Below are positions 27,382 to 35,975 of a stretch of DNA of 64,000 bases, piece by piece (positions within the stretch are counted from its first letter, which is position 1; every line of letters starts with the position of its first letter). The stretch comes from Hydrogeniiclostridium mannosilyticum (GTDB lineage: Bacteria > Bacillota > Clostridia > Oscillospirales > Acutalibacteraceae), in contig NZ_QLYR01000002.1 in assembly GCF_003268275.1 (NCBI RefSeq), positions 248,001-312,000 of the forward strand, written 5' to 3'. The notes below the pieces were generated by a model. It worked only from the letters and a program-made list of their open reading frames with translations, was not told the origin of the DNA and did not search any database. A program made the position numbers and the translations under genes.

Positions 27382-27393
27382 ACAAAGCTTCAT

Positions 27394-27432
27394 AAAAAGG
27401 AACCGGGACGCTGCTTGCCCCGGTTCCTTTTT
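27394..27432 (+). terminator. Terminator of the zinc operon
   Basis: AAAAAGGAACCGGG (27394-27407) pairs with CCCCGGTTCCTTTTT (27418-27432). The gap to the convergent permease (27433-27560) holds a weaker GGGCC/GGCCC hairpin near 27553-27573 that may end the minus-strand operon. Confidence 0.85.
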
Positions 27433-27560
27433 ATGCGGCGAGCGGACTGCGGTACCTGTTTAACAGCCCCGAGAGGGCTATAGCGTCTTATTCGGCTTCA
27501 TACTCCATGCGTTTCGTGCGCGGATATTACTGAGATAGCAGAAAAGCGCCGGGCCTTAAA

Positions 27561-28277
27561 TTATTCGGCCCTCAGCCGCTTGACGCGCAAGGCACAGGCC
27601 AAGCCCGCCGCCGCCAGGATTAACAGCAGAGGCCAAAGGCTGTTCCAATGAAAGCCGCCGGGGACCATCAGCCGGTACCCCCAAAAAGCCGGGAACAGCC
27701 TGCCGGCAAGCTTAAGCGCCGGCGGCAGCAGCTCAGCGGGGAAGAGGATTCCCGACAGCATGATGGAGGGCAAAAACACCAGCTGGGCAACCATGGTAAG
27801 CTTTGCCTGATTTTTGACTGCCAGCCCCAGGGCGCTGCCGATGCTGAGTGAAACGAAAATCAAAACGGCGAGCGCCGCAAAATAGGCCGGCAGGTTTTCC
27901 GGCAGCGCGGCTTCAAAGGCGGCGGGAGCGACACAACAGATGATTGCCGACATCAGCAGCAGGTGGATAAACGCGGAAAAAAGCATGGAGAAGAGGCCGA
28001 GGGAAAGGGGGACCCCGTTGGCCCGGTATGCCTTTCGGATGTCGCTTCCGTAGATCTCGGCAAGCGAAGGGGGAAGGCCGATGAGCGCACCCATGGAAAC
28101 GCCCATGACGGTCATGGACTGTATTAGCGTGTATTTAGCCTGCGGATTGACGGCTGTAAAAATTCCACCCATGATGGCGAAAAAAAGCAGCGGGACAGCA
28201 TAGCAGGTAATCAACAGGGATTTGCTGCGGATATCCAGCTTCCACTGCAACGCCACAGCATATATGAATGCATTCAC
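27561..28277 (-). CDS. ABC-2 type exporter permease
   Basis: This 238-residue permease has six membrane segments. The ABC-2 feature is the fourth- and fifth-segment region NQAKLTMVAQLVFLPSIMLSGILFPAELLPP. It is the last gene of a three-gene operon (regulator, ATPase, permease) with 4-bp overlaps throughout. Exporters of this size work as homodimers with two ATPase subunits. The substrate is unknown but is probably related to the ligand sensed by the MerR-family regulator. Confidence 0.88.
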   Translation of the reverse strand: MNAFIYAVALQWKLDIRSKSLLITCYAVPLLFFAIMGGIFTAVNPQAKYTLIQSMTVMGVSMGALIGLPPSLAEIYGSDIRKAYRANGVPLSLGLFSMLFSAFIHLLLMSAIICCVAPAAFEAALPENLPAYFAALAVLIFVSLSIGSALGLAVKNQAKLTMVAQLVFLPSIMLSGILFPAELLPPALKLAGRLFPAFWGYRLMVPGGFHWNSLWPLLLILAAAGLACALRVKRLRAE

Positions 28278-29089
28278 GGCTCTTTCCTCCTCACCAGCTC
28301 CATGAAGTGCTGTTCCAGTGTTCCGCGGTCTATGCGGATATCCAGAACAGCCATACCCTTGCGTTTATAGTCCTCCAGCAGGGTGAGCAGGGTGTCCGCA
28401 ATGTTGGCGGCCTCATAACGCCGGTTCCCCTGGCTGGTTGTGATAGAAACGGTATAGCGGCTGCCGGTCTGCTCGGCCAGCTCTGCGGCGCTCCCTAAAA
28501 ATGAAATGCGGCCCCCGGCTATGATTGCAATCCGGTCACAGAGGCTTTCAACCTCGGTCATGTCATGGCTGGCCAAGAGAATGGTTTTCCCCCTTGCCTT
28601 TAGATTGCGAATCAGGCAGTGAAGCGCCTGCCGCCCCTCTACATCGAGTCCGGCGGTCGGTTCGTCCAGAAAGACGATGTCCGGGTTGCTCACGAGGGCA
28701 AGGGCAAGATGCAGCCGCCTCTTTTGGCCCGTCGACAGCCCGGCATATTGTTTTTTAGCCAGCTTATCAATACCGAGAGTGGCAAGTATAGCAGTGTCGG
28801 GCCTTACCCGGTTCCATTTTGCAAACAGCCGCACGGCCTCCATGGGCCTGATATGGGCCGGAAGAGAAGCTGACTGCAGCTGAATGCCCACCCGCCCGTT
28901 TATGCCGATGGTGCCGCTGTCATATCTGCGCAGGCCCTCTATGCACTCAAGCGCCGTTGTTTTACCTGCGCCGTTTACGCCGAGGAGGGCAAAAATTTCG
29001 CCCTTTTGTACCGAAAAGGTCAGCCCGTTTAGTACGGTTCGTTCACCGTAGCTTTTACGCAGGGCCTCAACCCGAATGGCCTCGTTCAT
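28274..29089 (-). CDS. ABC exporter ATP-binding protein
   Basis: This 271-residue ATPase has Walker A GVNGAGKTT, a signature in variant form (LSTGQKRRLHLAL), Walker B IVFLDEPTAGLD and the switch His in ASHDMTEVESL. About 60 extra residues at the C-terminus (SRYTVSITTSQGNRRYEAAN) are common in DrrA-like drug exporter ATPases. It overlaps its neighbours by 4 bp on each side. Together with the permease it forms a drug- or peptide-type exporter. Confidence 0.9.
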   Translation of the reverse strand: MNEAIRVEALRKSYGERTVLNGLTFSVQKGEIFALLGVNGAGKTTALECIEGLRRYDSGTIGINGRVGIQLQSASLPAHIRPMEAVRLFAKWNRVRPDTAILATLGIDKLAKKQYAGLSTGQKRRLHLALALVSNPDIVFLDEPTAGLDVEGRQALHCLIRNLKARGKTILLASHDMTEVESLCDRIAIIAGGRISFLGSAAELAEQTGSRYTVSITTSQGNRRYEAANIADTLLTLLEDYKRKGMAVLDIRIDRGTLEQHFMELVRRKEP

Positions 29090-29886
29090 TTGCAGCCCTC
29101 CTCAAAGGGATTGATCCCCAGACGGCTGAAATAGGCGCCCAAGGCAGGCTCAATATAACGGTTTACCAGGGCCTGCTTTTGCTGCCACGCATTGTCCGTG
29201 CCCTTGAATTGTCCAATTTCCATCAGCTTTGGCAGCAGGCTTGTGTCGCCGCCGGTGAACTCCGTTACCATTGCCCAGAATGCCTTTGCAAGCGCTTGGC
29301 CCTGCTGGCCCTCAGGCGGTTCGCCGGCCTTCAGCAGGCGCAGCGCTTCGTCCTGCAGCCGGGTAAAGGCATCCATAAAGGCCAGGCCGCTGTCTCTGTC
29401 GAACCGGCTGCGGATGTGGTCCAGGGTCTGCTCGTCAAAATGCTTGATCAGCCAATAGAAATTATTTTTCATCTGTACATTGACGATGATATCGGCATAC
29501 TTTTTAAAATCCACGGCCTGCATTTGCAGTACCTCCGAGCGCAGGGCCTGAATTTCCCGCAGGGATTCCGTCAGGGCTTCTATTTTATCGCGGAGGGCGG
29601 CGGCCTGCTCTGCAAGTACCTCCGCTACCTCGTTGGGCGTGTCCAGGGGGATCAAGCGGTTTTTGATGTCGCTCAATGAAAACCCCAGGTGCTTTAATGA
29701 TAAAATCTGATGCAGCTTGACCACATCCTTATCGGTGTAAAGCCGGCGTCCGCCCTCGCTTTCCGCCGACGGGGAGAACAGCCCTTCGCGGTCATAATAC
29801 TGTAGGGTGCGCACGGTAACCCCCATCTTTTTCGCAACTTCGCCCACCGTCATATAGCCCTGTGGGATTGCCTTGCTTTTCTCCAT
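29086..29886 (-). CDS. MerR-family regulator with TipAS-like C-terminal domain
   Basis: This 266-residue activator has the MerR DNA-binding domain (about 12-80, MTVGEVAKKMGVTVRTLQYYDREGL, RRLYTDKDVVKLHQI), a coiled coil (about 85-125) and a TipAS-like antibiotic-recognition domain (about 140-260, with FTGGDTSLLPKLMEIGQF). Start ATG 29886 follows AAGGAGGCGAGAGCAA. The proteins of this group bind thiopeptide-like or other amphipathic drugs and switch on exporters, which here are the next two genes. The operon promoter has the 19-bp spacer that such activators need. Confidence 0.88.
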   Translation of the reverse strand: MEKSKAIPQGYMTVGEVAKKMGVTVRTLQYYDREGLFSPSAESEGGRRLYTDKDVVKLHQILSLKHLGFSLSDIKNRLIPLDTPNEVAEVLAEQAAALRDKIEALTESLREIQALRSEVLQMQAVDFKKYADIIVNVQMKNNFYWLIKHFDEQTLDHIRSRFDRDSGLAFMDAFTRLQDEALRLLKAGEPPEGQQGQALAKAFWAMVTEFTGGDTSLLPKLMEIGQFKGTDNAWQQKQALVNRYIEPALGAYFSRLGINPFEEGCK

Positions 29887-29908
29887 TTGCTCTCGCCTCC
29901 TTGATTCT

Positions 29909-29939
29909 AGTATAGCGCATGACCTTACGTCACATGCAA
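29909..29939 (-). promoter_or_regulatory. MerR-type promoter with 19-bp spacer
   Basis: On the minus strand TTGCAT (29939-29934) and TATACT (29914-29909) are exactly 19 bp apart. Within the spacer lies a dyad TGAC-GTAAG-GTCA. An over-long spacer plus a dyad is the hallmark of MerR-activated promoters, in which the regulator untwists the DNA. Confidence 0.75.
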
Positions 29940-30007
29940 GCCCTGTTTTCAGCTTTTATTTTTGGAGAGGGGGCAGGAGCAAAAGCCTGAAATTACCGAA
30001 TAAGACA

Positions 30008-30041
30008 AAAATCCCGCCGGAGAATTTTCCAGCGGGATTTT
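30008..30041 (-). terminator. Terminator of spoIIE
   Basis: AAAATCCCGC (30008-30017) and GCGGGATTTT (30032-30041) flank a short loop; on the minus strand TTTTTG follows. It ends the spoIIE transcript, 130 bp past the stop. 30042-30171 holds no other feature. Confidence 0.75.
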
Positions 30042-30171
30042 AGCAGCCTGGGGACGGCGTCCCAAAACAAGGGGATGGGCCGGCCCGCGGGCGGTTCTGC
30101 GAATATGCTGCAAAAAGGGCCTTTTGCAGCATGCCAAGAAAGCTTTGGATCTATCTTGAAAGAGCTTGTAA

Positions 30172-32544
30172 TCAAGGAGAGGACCGCTCTCGGAGCGGCT
30201 CAATCGCGGCGACCAGCACGGTAATATCGTCGTCGTGGCCGTCATCCCGGCGAGAGATTGCGCCGCCCACCAGTTCCTCCGCCAGCTCCTGCGGCAGCTG
30301 GCCCTGGAATTGGTCGACGGCATCGATTACCCAGTCCTCCCCCGCCGCCAGGGCGCCGTCGCTCATCAGTACCAGCAGGCCCTCGCCATCCACTGTGGCG
30401 GAGCTTTTTGAGAAGTGCGTCTCGTTGAGAATGCCAATAGGCAGCGAGGGTGTGTCAATGACGGAGGTGTGCCCGTTGGTGCGCAGCACGGAAAGCGGCG
30501 ACCCGGCCTTGTAAAATTCGATTGTGCCTTGGAAGAGGTCGATGAGCGCGAGGTCGAGAGTGGCCAAGGATTCGTCTCCCGCCTTTACCAGCAGCGCGGA
30601 ATTGACAATTTTTAAGCAGGCGTCCGCGCCGATGCCGGTTTGCAGCAGCCTGGCGGTCAACCCGCCTGCCATCGCGGCATCCACGGCGGCCCGACCGCCG
30701 TTGCCCATGCCGTCGCTGATGAGGGCGATCTGGCGCCCGGAGCCGTCCGAAAAGCACTCGCAGCTGTCGCCGCAGAGCTTGCCGTTGCCGCAGATATGCT
30801 GGGCATAGCCGGTGCGGATGCGGAATGCGGGGCGTTCCGCCATGGCAAGGCGGTAATTGCCGCGTGCCGCAGTCAGAACCGGCAGGTCAAAGGTCCTTCC
30901 GCAGGCGCGGGAGGCTTCCTTGGCGACAAAGGGCCGGTCGAGCAGGCCTTTTTCCTGCGGGGTGAGCTCGGCTTCCACCCGCAGCCGTCCAAAGGAGTCG
31001 ATGCAGCAGTTGACATGAAGCGGGTTGATTTGCAGGGTGCGCAGAATCTCCGTGATTTTTTGCGCGGAAATCGTATCAATACGTTCAAATAATTCTAAAT
31101 CGCCCGACAGGTCCTCCAATATGCGGCTCGCCATGCCGAACTGTTCGGCAGCCAGCGCGCGGATCTGGCTCACGCGCCGTTCCGCGGCCTCCCGCGCGGA
31201 AAATTCAAGATAATGGCGGCTGATGCTCTCGCTGACCTGGTTCATCCGGCTACAATGGGTGGAGAACGCTTCTGGAAAATCGCCGTGCAGTACGTACCCC
31301 TTTTCTTTCAGGGCGGGGCTGAGAGACAGCAGGCGTTCCATATTTTCATGGTAATTTTTGTCCCAGCAGTAAAGCTTCAGGCCGCATCCGGAGCAGACCT
31401 CACGAATGGTTTTCTCATAGACGACGCCCACGTCCTGCATGCAGGCAAGCTCAAGCTTTTTGGAGACCTCCTCCACCGCATCAGAGACGCCGTCAAGCGC
31501 CTTGGCGGCGTAGTCCAGCCGGCGGACAATTGCGCCGCGGAGCTCTTCACTTCGGTCGGAGGCCTTGCTCTCAGAGAAAAGTGCCGCTAGCCCGGCGCCA
31601 AATTTTGAGGGAAGCGCCAAATAGAGCACGGTGGCGATGGCGACCTCATAAAGCCCGGTGGTTACCGCCGCCCCGCCGCCGACTTGGAGAGAGGCAATTG
31701 CGTTTGCCAGCACAAAAGCCGCGGCGGCCGCCAGGCGGCCCACCGGGGAGAAAATGCCTGCGACCAGGCCGCCCAGCGCATAGGCGCCGGAAATGTAGCT
31801 CAGCCCCGTGGTAGCCATGCCGAAGGCCGCGCCGGAGGCGATGCCCGCAACGGCCCCGCCCGCCGGCCCGCCGTAGCGAGATGCGTAAAGGACTGCCAGC
31901 ACGGCGGCGATGTGCCCCAGGGAAATCCCCGCGACAGAGAGCTCTGAGAGAGCGATTAAGAGGATGCCCAGGCTGATGAGCAGGCAGGAGGACTCTTGAA
32001 TATTCAGCGGGGAGGAGCGCCGCCTCCCACGGAGCGTGCTCACCGTGCGTGAGAAAAAGTAAGCGGCGCCGGCGGATAAAAACGCCTCGGCAACAAAAAG
32101 CGCCGTGGTCCCGCCGGGGGAACCGTTTACAAAGGCGACGGCAAGCGCGGTTGTCAGCGCTGGAAGCCCTGCGGCCAGCGGGGCAAACGCCGGGTGGGCG
32201 CGCAGCTTCAGCAGGTCGCTGAGCGTCCAGCGGATTGCCGCGCAGGCCAGCACCGCGGCGATATAGTGGATGGGTACGGCGGCGTTTCCCGGCATCAGGT
32301 AGCCGGTAATCCCGCCGAGAACGGCGGCCCACATAGAGGAATAGGGGGCGGCGGCGACTGCGGCGACCCCGAACGGCGCATAACGGGCAAAAACAATTCC
32401 CCGGGCACACAGCAGGCCCAGCAGGCCGCAGATAATATGCGGGGCGATGCTGCCCGCGGCAGTGTGCGCCAGCCTGGAGAGGGTCCCCAGCACCCTGGAG
32501 GGGCCGCCCGCGGACACAGCGTGTTTCTCATTTGCCAGATTCAT
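30172..32544 (-). CDS. spoIIE: Stage II sporulation protein E (SpoIIE)
   Basis: This 790-residue membrane-bound PP2C-family phosphatase has about ten membrane segments in the first 330 residues, a central region (about 330-580, with a Cys-containing RCSGCGLKLYCWDKN-like stretch EVCSGCGLKLYCWDKN) and the phosphatase domain (about 585-785). The metal-binding motifs there are ISDGMGNGGRA, VLMSDGAL and DDGHDDDITVLVAAI. SpoIIE dephosphorylates SpoIIAA to activate sigma-F in the forespore and takes part in polar septation. The gene is monocistronic. A TATAAT on the minus strand near 32579-32584 is the probable -10; no clear -35 is present, as expected for Spo0A-activated promoters. Confidence 0.95.
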   Translation of the reverse strand: MNLANEKHAVSAGGPSRVLGTLSRLAHTAAGSIAPHIICGLLGLLCARGIVFARYAPFGVAAVAAAPYSSMWAAVLGGITGYLMPGNAAVPIHYIAAVLACAAIRWTLSDLLKLRAHPAFAPLAAGLPALTTALAVAFVNGSPGGTTALFVAEAFLSAGAAYFFSRTVSTLRGRRRSSPLNIQESSCLLISLGILLIALSELSVAGISLGHIAAVLAVLYASRYGGPAGGAVAGIASGAAFGMATTGLSYISGAYALGGLVAGIFSPVGRLAAAAAFVLANAIASLQVGGGAAVTTGLYEVAIATVLYLALPSKFGAGLAALFSESKASDRSEELRGAIVRRLDYAAKALDGVSDAVEEVSKKLELACMQDVGVVYEKTIREVCSGCGLKLYCWDKNYHENMERLLSLSPALKEKGYVLHGDFPEAFSTHCSRMNQVSESISRHYLEFSAREAAERRVSQIRALAAEQFGMASRILEDLSGDLELFERIDTISAQKITEILRTLQINPLHVNCCIDSFGRLRVEAELTPQEKGLLDRPFVAKEASRACGRTFDLPVLTAARGNYRLAMAERPAFRIRTGYAQHICGNGKLCGDSCECFSDGSGRQIALISDGMGNGGRAAVDAAMAGGLTARLLQTGIGADACLKIVNSALLVKAGDESLATLDLALIDLFQGTIEFYKAGSPLSVLRTNGHTSVIDTPSLPIGILNETHFSKSSATVDGEGLLVLMSDGALAAGEDWVIDAVDQFQGQLPQELAEELVGGAISRRDDGHDDDITVLVAAIEPLRERSSP

Positions 32545-32945
32545 TGCAACACCTCATTTTAGACGGGCTTTCCAACAGATTATAATTGTGTGCTTAAAGA
32601 ATGGATTTGGTGTCATATTACCCGCCCTTGGTGCATATTATTATACCTTCATGCAAACGGGGGCCATTGTCAAAACCTCGTGTACCTTTATGCGCTTATT
32701 TGTAAGGCCCGCGGGAAAAGGAGCTCCCCGTGGCGGAAAAGTGAAAAACCGGCTGATAAGCTTCGTAAAGCGCCTTTTCCCCCCTTTTCCCGCAGGGGGC
32801 CGCCGCTGCCCGGCATGGAGGCGGCGGCAAAAAAGCCCAGCAGCCCGCATTGATTCCCGGCGCACTTTATGTTAAAATAAAAATATTATTTGGAGCGTCT
32901 TGCAATCTATCGAACCGTGACGATATAAAGGAGGATTTTAAAAAT
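32545..32945. other. Intergenic region between divergent spoIIE and the aminotransferase gene
   Basis: About 400 bp without a supported gene. It contains the minus-strand TATAAT of spoIIE, and on the plus strand an AT-rich stretch (ATGTTAAAATAAAAATATTATTT, about 32868-32890) that is the likely promoter region of the aminotransferase. I see no certain Spo0A box by eye. Confidence 0.5.
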
Positions 32946-34139
32946 ATGGAGTACCAATTTTCAGAGCGCGTGCAAAATTTAAAGCCGTCGGCGATTCGCG
33001 AAATTTTTAAATATGCGGCAGACCCCGAGGTTATCTCCCTTTCAGCGGGAAACCCCTCGCCAGAGGCGTTCCCGGTCCGGGAGCTTGCCGAGGTGTCAAA
33101 TGATATTCTGACGAACCGCCCCATCGATGCGCTGCAGTACAGCGTTACGGAGGGCTATGTGCCGCTGCGGGACTTCTTGCGGGATTATATGAAAAAGACC
33201 CACCATATCGGCCGCGATTTTGACGATGTTTTAATTACAACCGGTGCGCAGCAGGTGATGGACCTGACGACAAAATCGCTGTGCAATGAGGGGGATGTGG
33301 TGCTCTGCGAAGCGCCAAGCTTCATTGGCTCGCTTAACACCTTCCGCTCCTTTAAGGTCCGCTTGCGCGGAGTCCGCATGGAGGAGGACGGCATGGATCT
33401 TGAGGCGCTGGAGACCGCGCTGCGGGAAGAGCCGGCGGTAAAGTTCATTTATACCATCCCCAATTTCCAAAACCCCACCGGCATTACCATGAGCTGGGAA
33501 AAACGCAAGGCGGTTTATGCGCTGGCGAAAAAATACGGCGTCATGATCCTGGAGGATAACCCCTACGGGGACCTGCGCTTCAGCGGTGAGCATATACCGG
33601 CAATTAAGAGCCTGGATGAGGATGGGCTCGTGCTCTACAGCGGCAGCTTCAGCAAGGTTATTGCCCCCGGCCTGCGCGTGGGGTACGCCGTGGCGCCCAA
33701 GGCGGTTATGCAAAAGATGGTCGTCTGCAAGCAGGGCGAGGATGTGCACACCAATATCTGGAGCCAGATGGTGTGCGACGGTTTTCTGCGCCGTTATGAT
33801 TTTGACGCGCATCTGGCCCGCCTGCGCGATATTTACCGGGAAAAATCGGCTTATACCATGGACCTGCTCGACAAGCACCTAGCGCCCTATATTACCTACC
33901 ATCCAATTGACGGCGGCCTGTTCCTCTGGTGCACGCTGCCGGCCGGCGTGGACATGCCGGCGTTTTGCAAGCAGGCGGTGCTGCGTAAGGTCTGCGTTGT
34001 GCCGGGGAATGCTTTTCTCACCGATGAGGCCGAGCCCTGCCAGAGCTTCCGCATCAACTATTCCACACCCACGGACGAGCAGCTTGCAAAGGGCATCCAA
34101 ATTCTGGGCGGCCTGATTCGTGAGATCGTAGAGAAATAA
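32946..34139 (+). CDS. PLP-dependent class I/II aminotransferase (LysN/2-aminoadipate type)
   Basis: This 397-residue cytoplasmic enzyme starts at ATG 32946, with AAAGGAGGATTT upstream; a 32-codon extension is not supported. The fold-type I pattern is complete: SLSAGNPSPEAFP at the start, TTGAQQVMDLTTKSL (PLP phosphate loop), YTIPNFQNPTGITMS (Asn and PLP-ring contacts), LEDNPYGDLRF and the Schiff-base Lys237 in SGSFSKVIAPGLRVGY. The C-terminal part has RINYSTP. It belongs to the group related to MocR C-terminal domains and LysN/KAT-II; the amino acid donor is not certain. It lies alone, upstream of an independently controlled trpS. Confidence 0.9.
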   Translation: MEYQFSERVQNLKPSAIREIFKYAADPEVISLSAGNPSPEAFPVRELAEVSNDILTNRPIDALQYSVTEGYVPLRDFLRDYMKKTHHIGRDFDDVLITTGAQQVMDLTTKSLCNEGDVVLCEAPSFIGSLNTFRSFKVRLRGVRMEEDGMDLEALETALREEPAVKFIYTIPNFQNPTGITMSWEKRKAVYALAKKYGVMILEDNPYGDLRFSGEHIPAIKSLDEDGLVLYSGSFSKVIAPGLRVGYAVAPKAVMQKMVVCKQGEDVHTNIWSQMVCDGFLRRYDFDAHLARLRDIYREKSAYTMDLLDKHLAPYITYHPIDGGLFLWCTLPAGVDMPAFCKQAVLRKVCVVPGNAFLTDEAEPCQSFRINYSTPTDEQLAKGIQILGGLIREIVEK

Positions 34140-34172
34140 AGCAGGTCCGGCGGCGGGGCCTTGCCGTGCTTC

Positions 34173-34201
34173 TTGACAAGGAGCGGCAAGGGGCCTATAA
34201 T
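34173..34201 (+). promoter_or_regulatory. Consensus sigma-A promoter of the T-box/trpS unit
   Basis: TTGACA (34173-34178) and TATAAT (34196-34201), exactly 17 bp apart: a perfect consensus. The -35 lies inside the loop of an inverted repeat, CCTTGCCG (34159-34166) and CGGCAAGG (34184-34191). Confidence 0.85.
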
Positions 34202-34207
34202 AAATAC

Positions 34208-34560
34208 CAATAAAGCTGTTTTGGCAGTTCAAAAGTGCTGCTCTGCGCAAAACATAGATAGGTTGAAACCGATGAACGGAAGAAGTAAGTTTGCTTTATC
34301 CCTTTAGCGAGCCGCGGACGGTGAAAGCGCGGCGGGGGCGGCAGGCCGAATGGGTCCGCGAGGGCGGGAAACAACCGGCCCGGGGCTCAGGCTCCGGCCG
34401 CAGTATTTTCCGACGGGAGCTTCACCCGTTATCCTGGAAGTGCAGGGGTTCCCTGCAGAGCGAGCGGGCGTCATCGCCAAGCCGGGTGGTACCGCAGGAT
34501 TGATTGTAATGAAGGTCAAGCTTCCTGTCCCAGTTTAAGGGGACAGGAAGCTTTTTCTAT
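34208..34560 (+). promoter_or_regulatory. T-box riboswitch (tryptophan) upstream of trpS
   Basis: The leader has the classic parts. A stem I start carries AAGAAGTAAG (about 34281-34290). The S-turn GAA is followed by the specifier TGG (34351-34353), the Trp codon. The T-box GGGTGGTACCGC lies at 34484-34495. An intrinsic terminator follows: AAGCTTCCTGTCC (34518-34530) with GGACAGGAAGCTT (34541-34553) and TTTTCT. Uncharged tRNA-Trp would pair with the specifier and T-box, favour the antiterminator and switch on trpS. Confidence 0.95.
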
Positions 34561-34648
34561 GGCGTTCCTTGAAAAACAGGCGGCCCCGGCGCGCCGTGTT
34601 TATAAAAGGTTGCCAGTACCTTTTGGCGATTTAAATGGAAAGGAAGTT

Positions 34649-35665
34649 ATGAGGATGGAAAACACAGCTGCCGAAAAAAAGACGGTCTTTAGCGCGATTC
34701 AGCCCAGCGGAAGCATTACGCTCGGCAATTTTCTGGGCGCCTGGAGGGGCTGCGCCGCCATGCAGGATGAATACCGCTGCATTTACGCGCTTGCGGATCT
34801 GCACACCATAACCGTTCGCCAGGAACCGGCTAAATTCCGCAAAAATACGCTGGAGGCCTATGCCCTGCTGCTGGCCTTTGGCATCGATGTGGAAAAAAGT
34901 CTGTTCTTTATTCAGAGCCAGGTGCCGGCGCATGCGCAGCTGGCCTGGGTACTGAATTGCTACACGCAGTTCGGCGAGCTCTCGCGCATGACGCAGTTTA
35001 AGGATAAGTCCGCCAAACATGCGGACAACATCAATGCGGGCTTATTCACCTACCCCAGCCTGATGGCAGCTGATATCCTGCTTTACCAGGCGGATCTGGT
35101 GCCGGTGGGCATTGACCAGAAGCAGCATATCGAGCTTGCGCGCAATATCGCGGAGCGCTTCAACGCCCTTTACAGTCCGACCTTCACGGTCCCGGAGGGG
35201 ATGTTCCCAAAAACCGGCGCGAAAATTATGTCCCTGCAGGACCCCGCCAAGAAAATGAGCAAATCGGATGACAATGCCAACGGCTGTGTCTACGTGCTGG
35301 ACACGCCGGACGACATCATGCGTAAGTTCAAGCGCGCCGTTACGGACAGCGAGGCCCGCGTCCACTATGCGGAGGGCAAGGATGGCATCAATAACCTGAT
35401 GGGGATTTACGCCGTTCTGACGGGTAAAAGCTATGAAGAAATTGAGCGCGAATTTGAGGGGAAGGGCTATGGCGACTTCAAGGAGGCTGTGGGCCAGACC
35501 GTTGTAGAGGAGTTGGCGCCGATTCAGGAAAAATTCCGCCGGTTGATTGACAGCAAGGATTATCTGGAGGCCTGCTACCGTGAAAATGCACAGAAGGCCA
35601 CGGCGATCGCCCAGCGCACATTGAATAAGGTAATGAAAAAGGTTGGCTTTTTACAGGTCAAATAA
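34649..35665 (+). CDS. trpS: Tryptophanyl-tRNA synthetase
   Basis: This 338-residue class I synthetase is taken from ATG 34649, with GGAAAGGA 5 bases upstream; a 30-codon extension would overlap the terminator tail. The HIGH-like signature is PSGSITLGNFLGA near residue 20 and the KMSKS motif is AKKMSKSDDNAN at about 205. Substrate-pocket features include VGIDQKQHIELARNIAERFN. Length fits bacterial TrpRS. It charges tRNA-Trp and is controlled by the T-box ahead of it. A terminator follows. Confidence 0.97.
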   Translation: MRMENTAAEKKTVFSAIQPSGSITLGNFLGAWRGCAAMQDEYRCIYALADLHTITVRQEPAKFRKNTLEAYALLLAFGIDVEKSLFFIQSQVPAHAQLAWVLNCYTQFGELSRMTQFKDKSAKHADNINAGLFTYPSLMAADILLYQADLVPVGIDQKQHIELARNIAERFNALYSPTFTVPEGMFPKTGAKIMSLQDPAKKMSKSDDNANGCVYVLDTPDDIMRKFKRAVTDSEARVHYAEGKDGINNLMGIYAVLTGKSYEEIEREFEGKGYGDFKEAVGQTVVEELAPIQEKFRRLIDSKDYLEACYRENAQKATAIAQRTLNKVMKKVGFLQVK

Positions 35666-35681
35666 GGGTCGCCGCGCAGTT

Positions 35682-35732
35682 AAAAAGGATGCCGCAGCTA
35701 TGCTTTAAGCAGCTGTAGGCCTCCTTTTTTAT
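35682..35732 (+). terminator. Terminator of trpS
   Basis: AAAAAGGA.GCC.CAGCT (35682-35699) pairs with AGCTG..GGC.TCCTTTTTT (35710-35730). 35733-35975 shows nothing else apart from the ribosome site of the next gene. Confidence 0.75.
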
Positions 35733-35975
35733 TTATGAGCTGGGATAAGGAGGGACGGCTGTAACAACCGGCTTCAAAAATAAGCGCTGGGGTTGGTGAA
35801 AGGGAAGCGGCATAGCCCTGGGCTGCGTAAGCTCCGGCGGCTGATATTATTTTATACAGCGTAAAAGCCATGCGGGGGATTGATTTCATCCGGAAAATCC
35901 CCTATACTGTTTTCAAGCTTGGCCGTGCGGCGGATCGCGTCTGCCGGCAGAGAGCAAGCAAGGGAGGGGAACATC

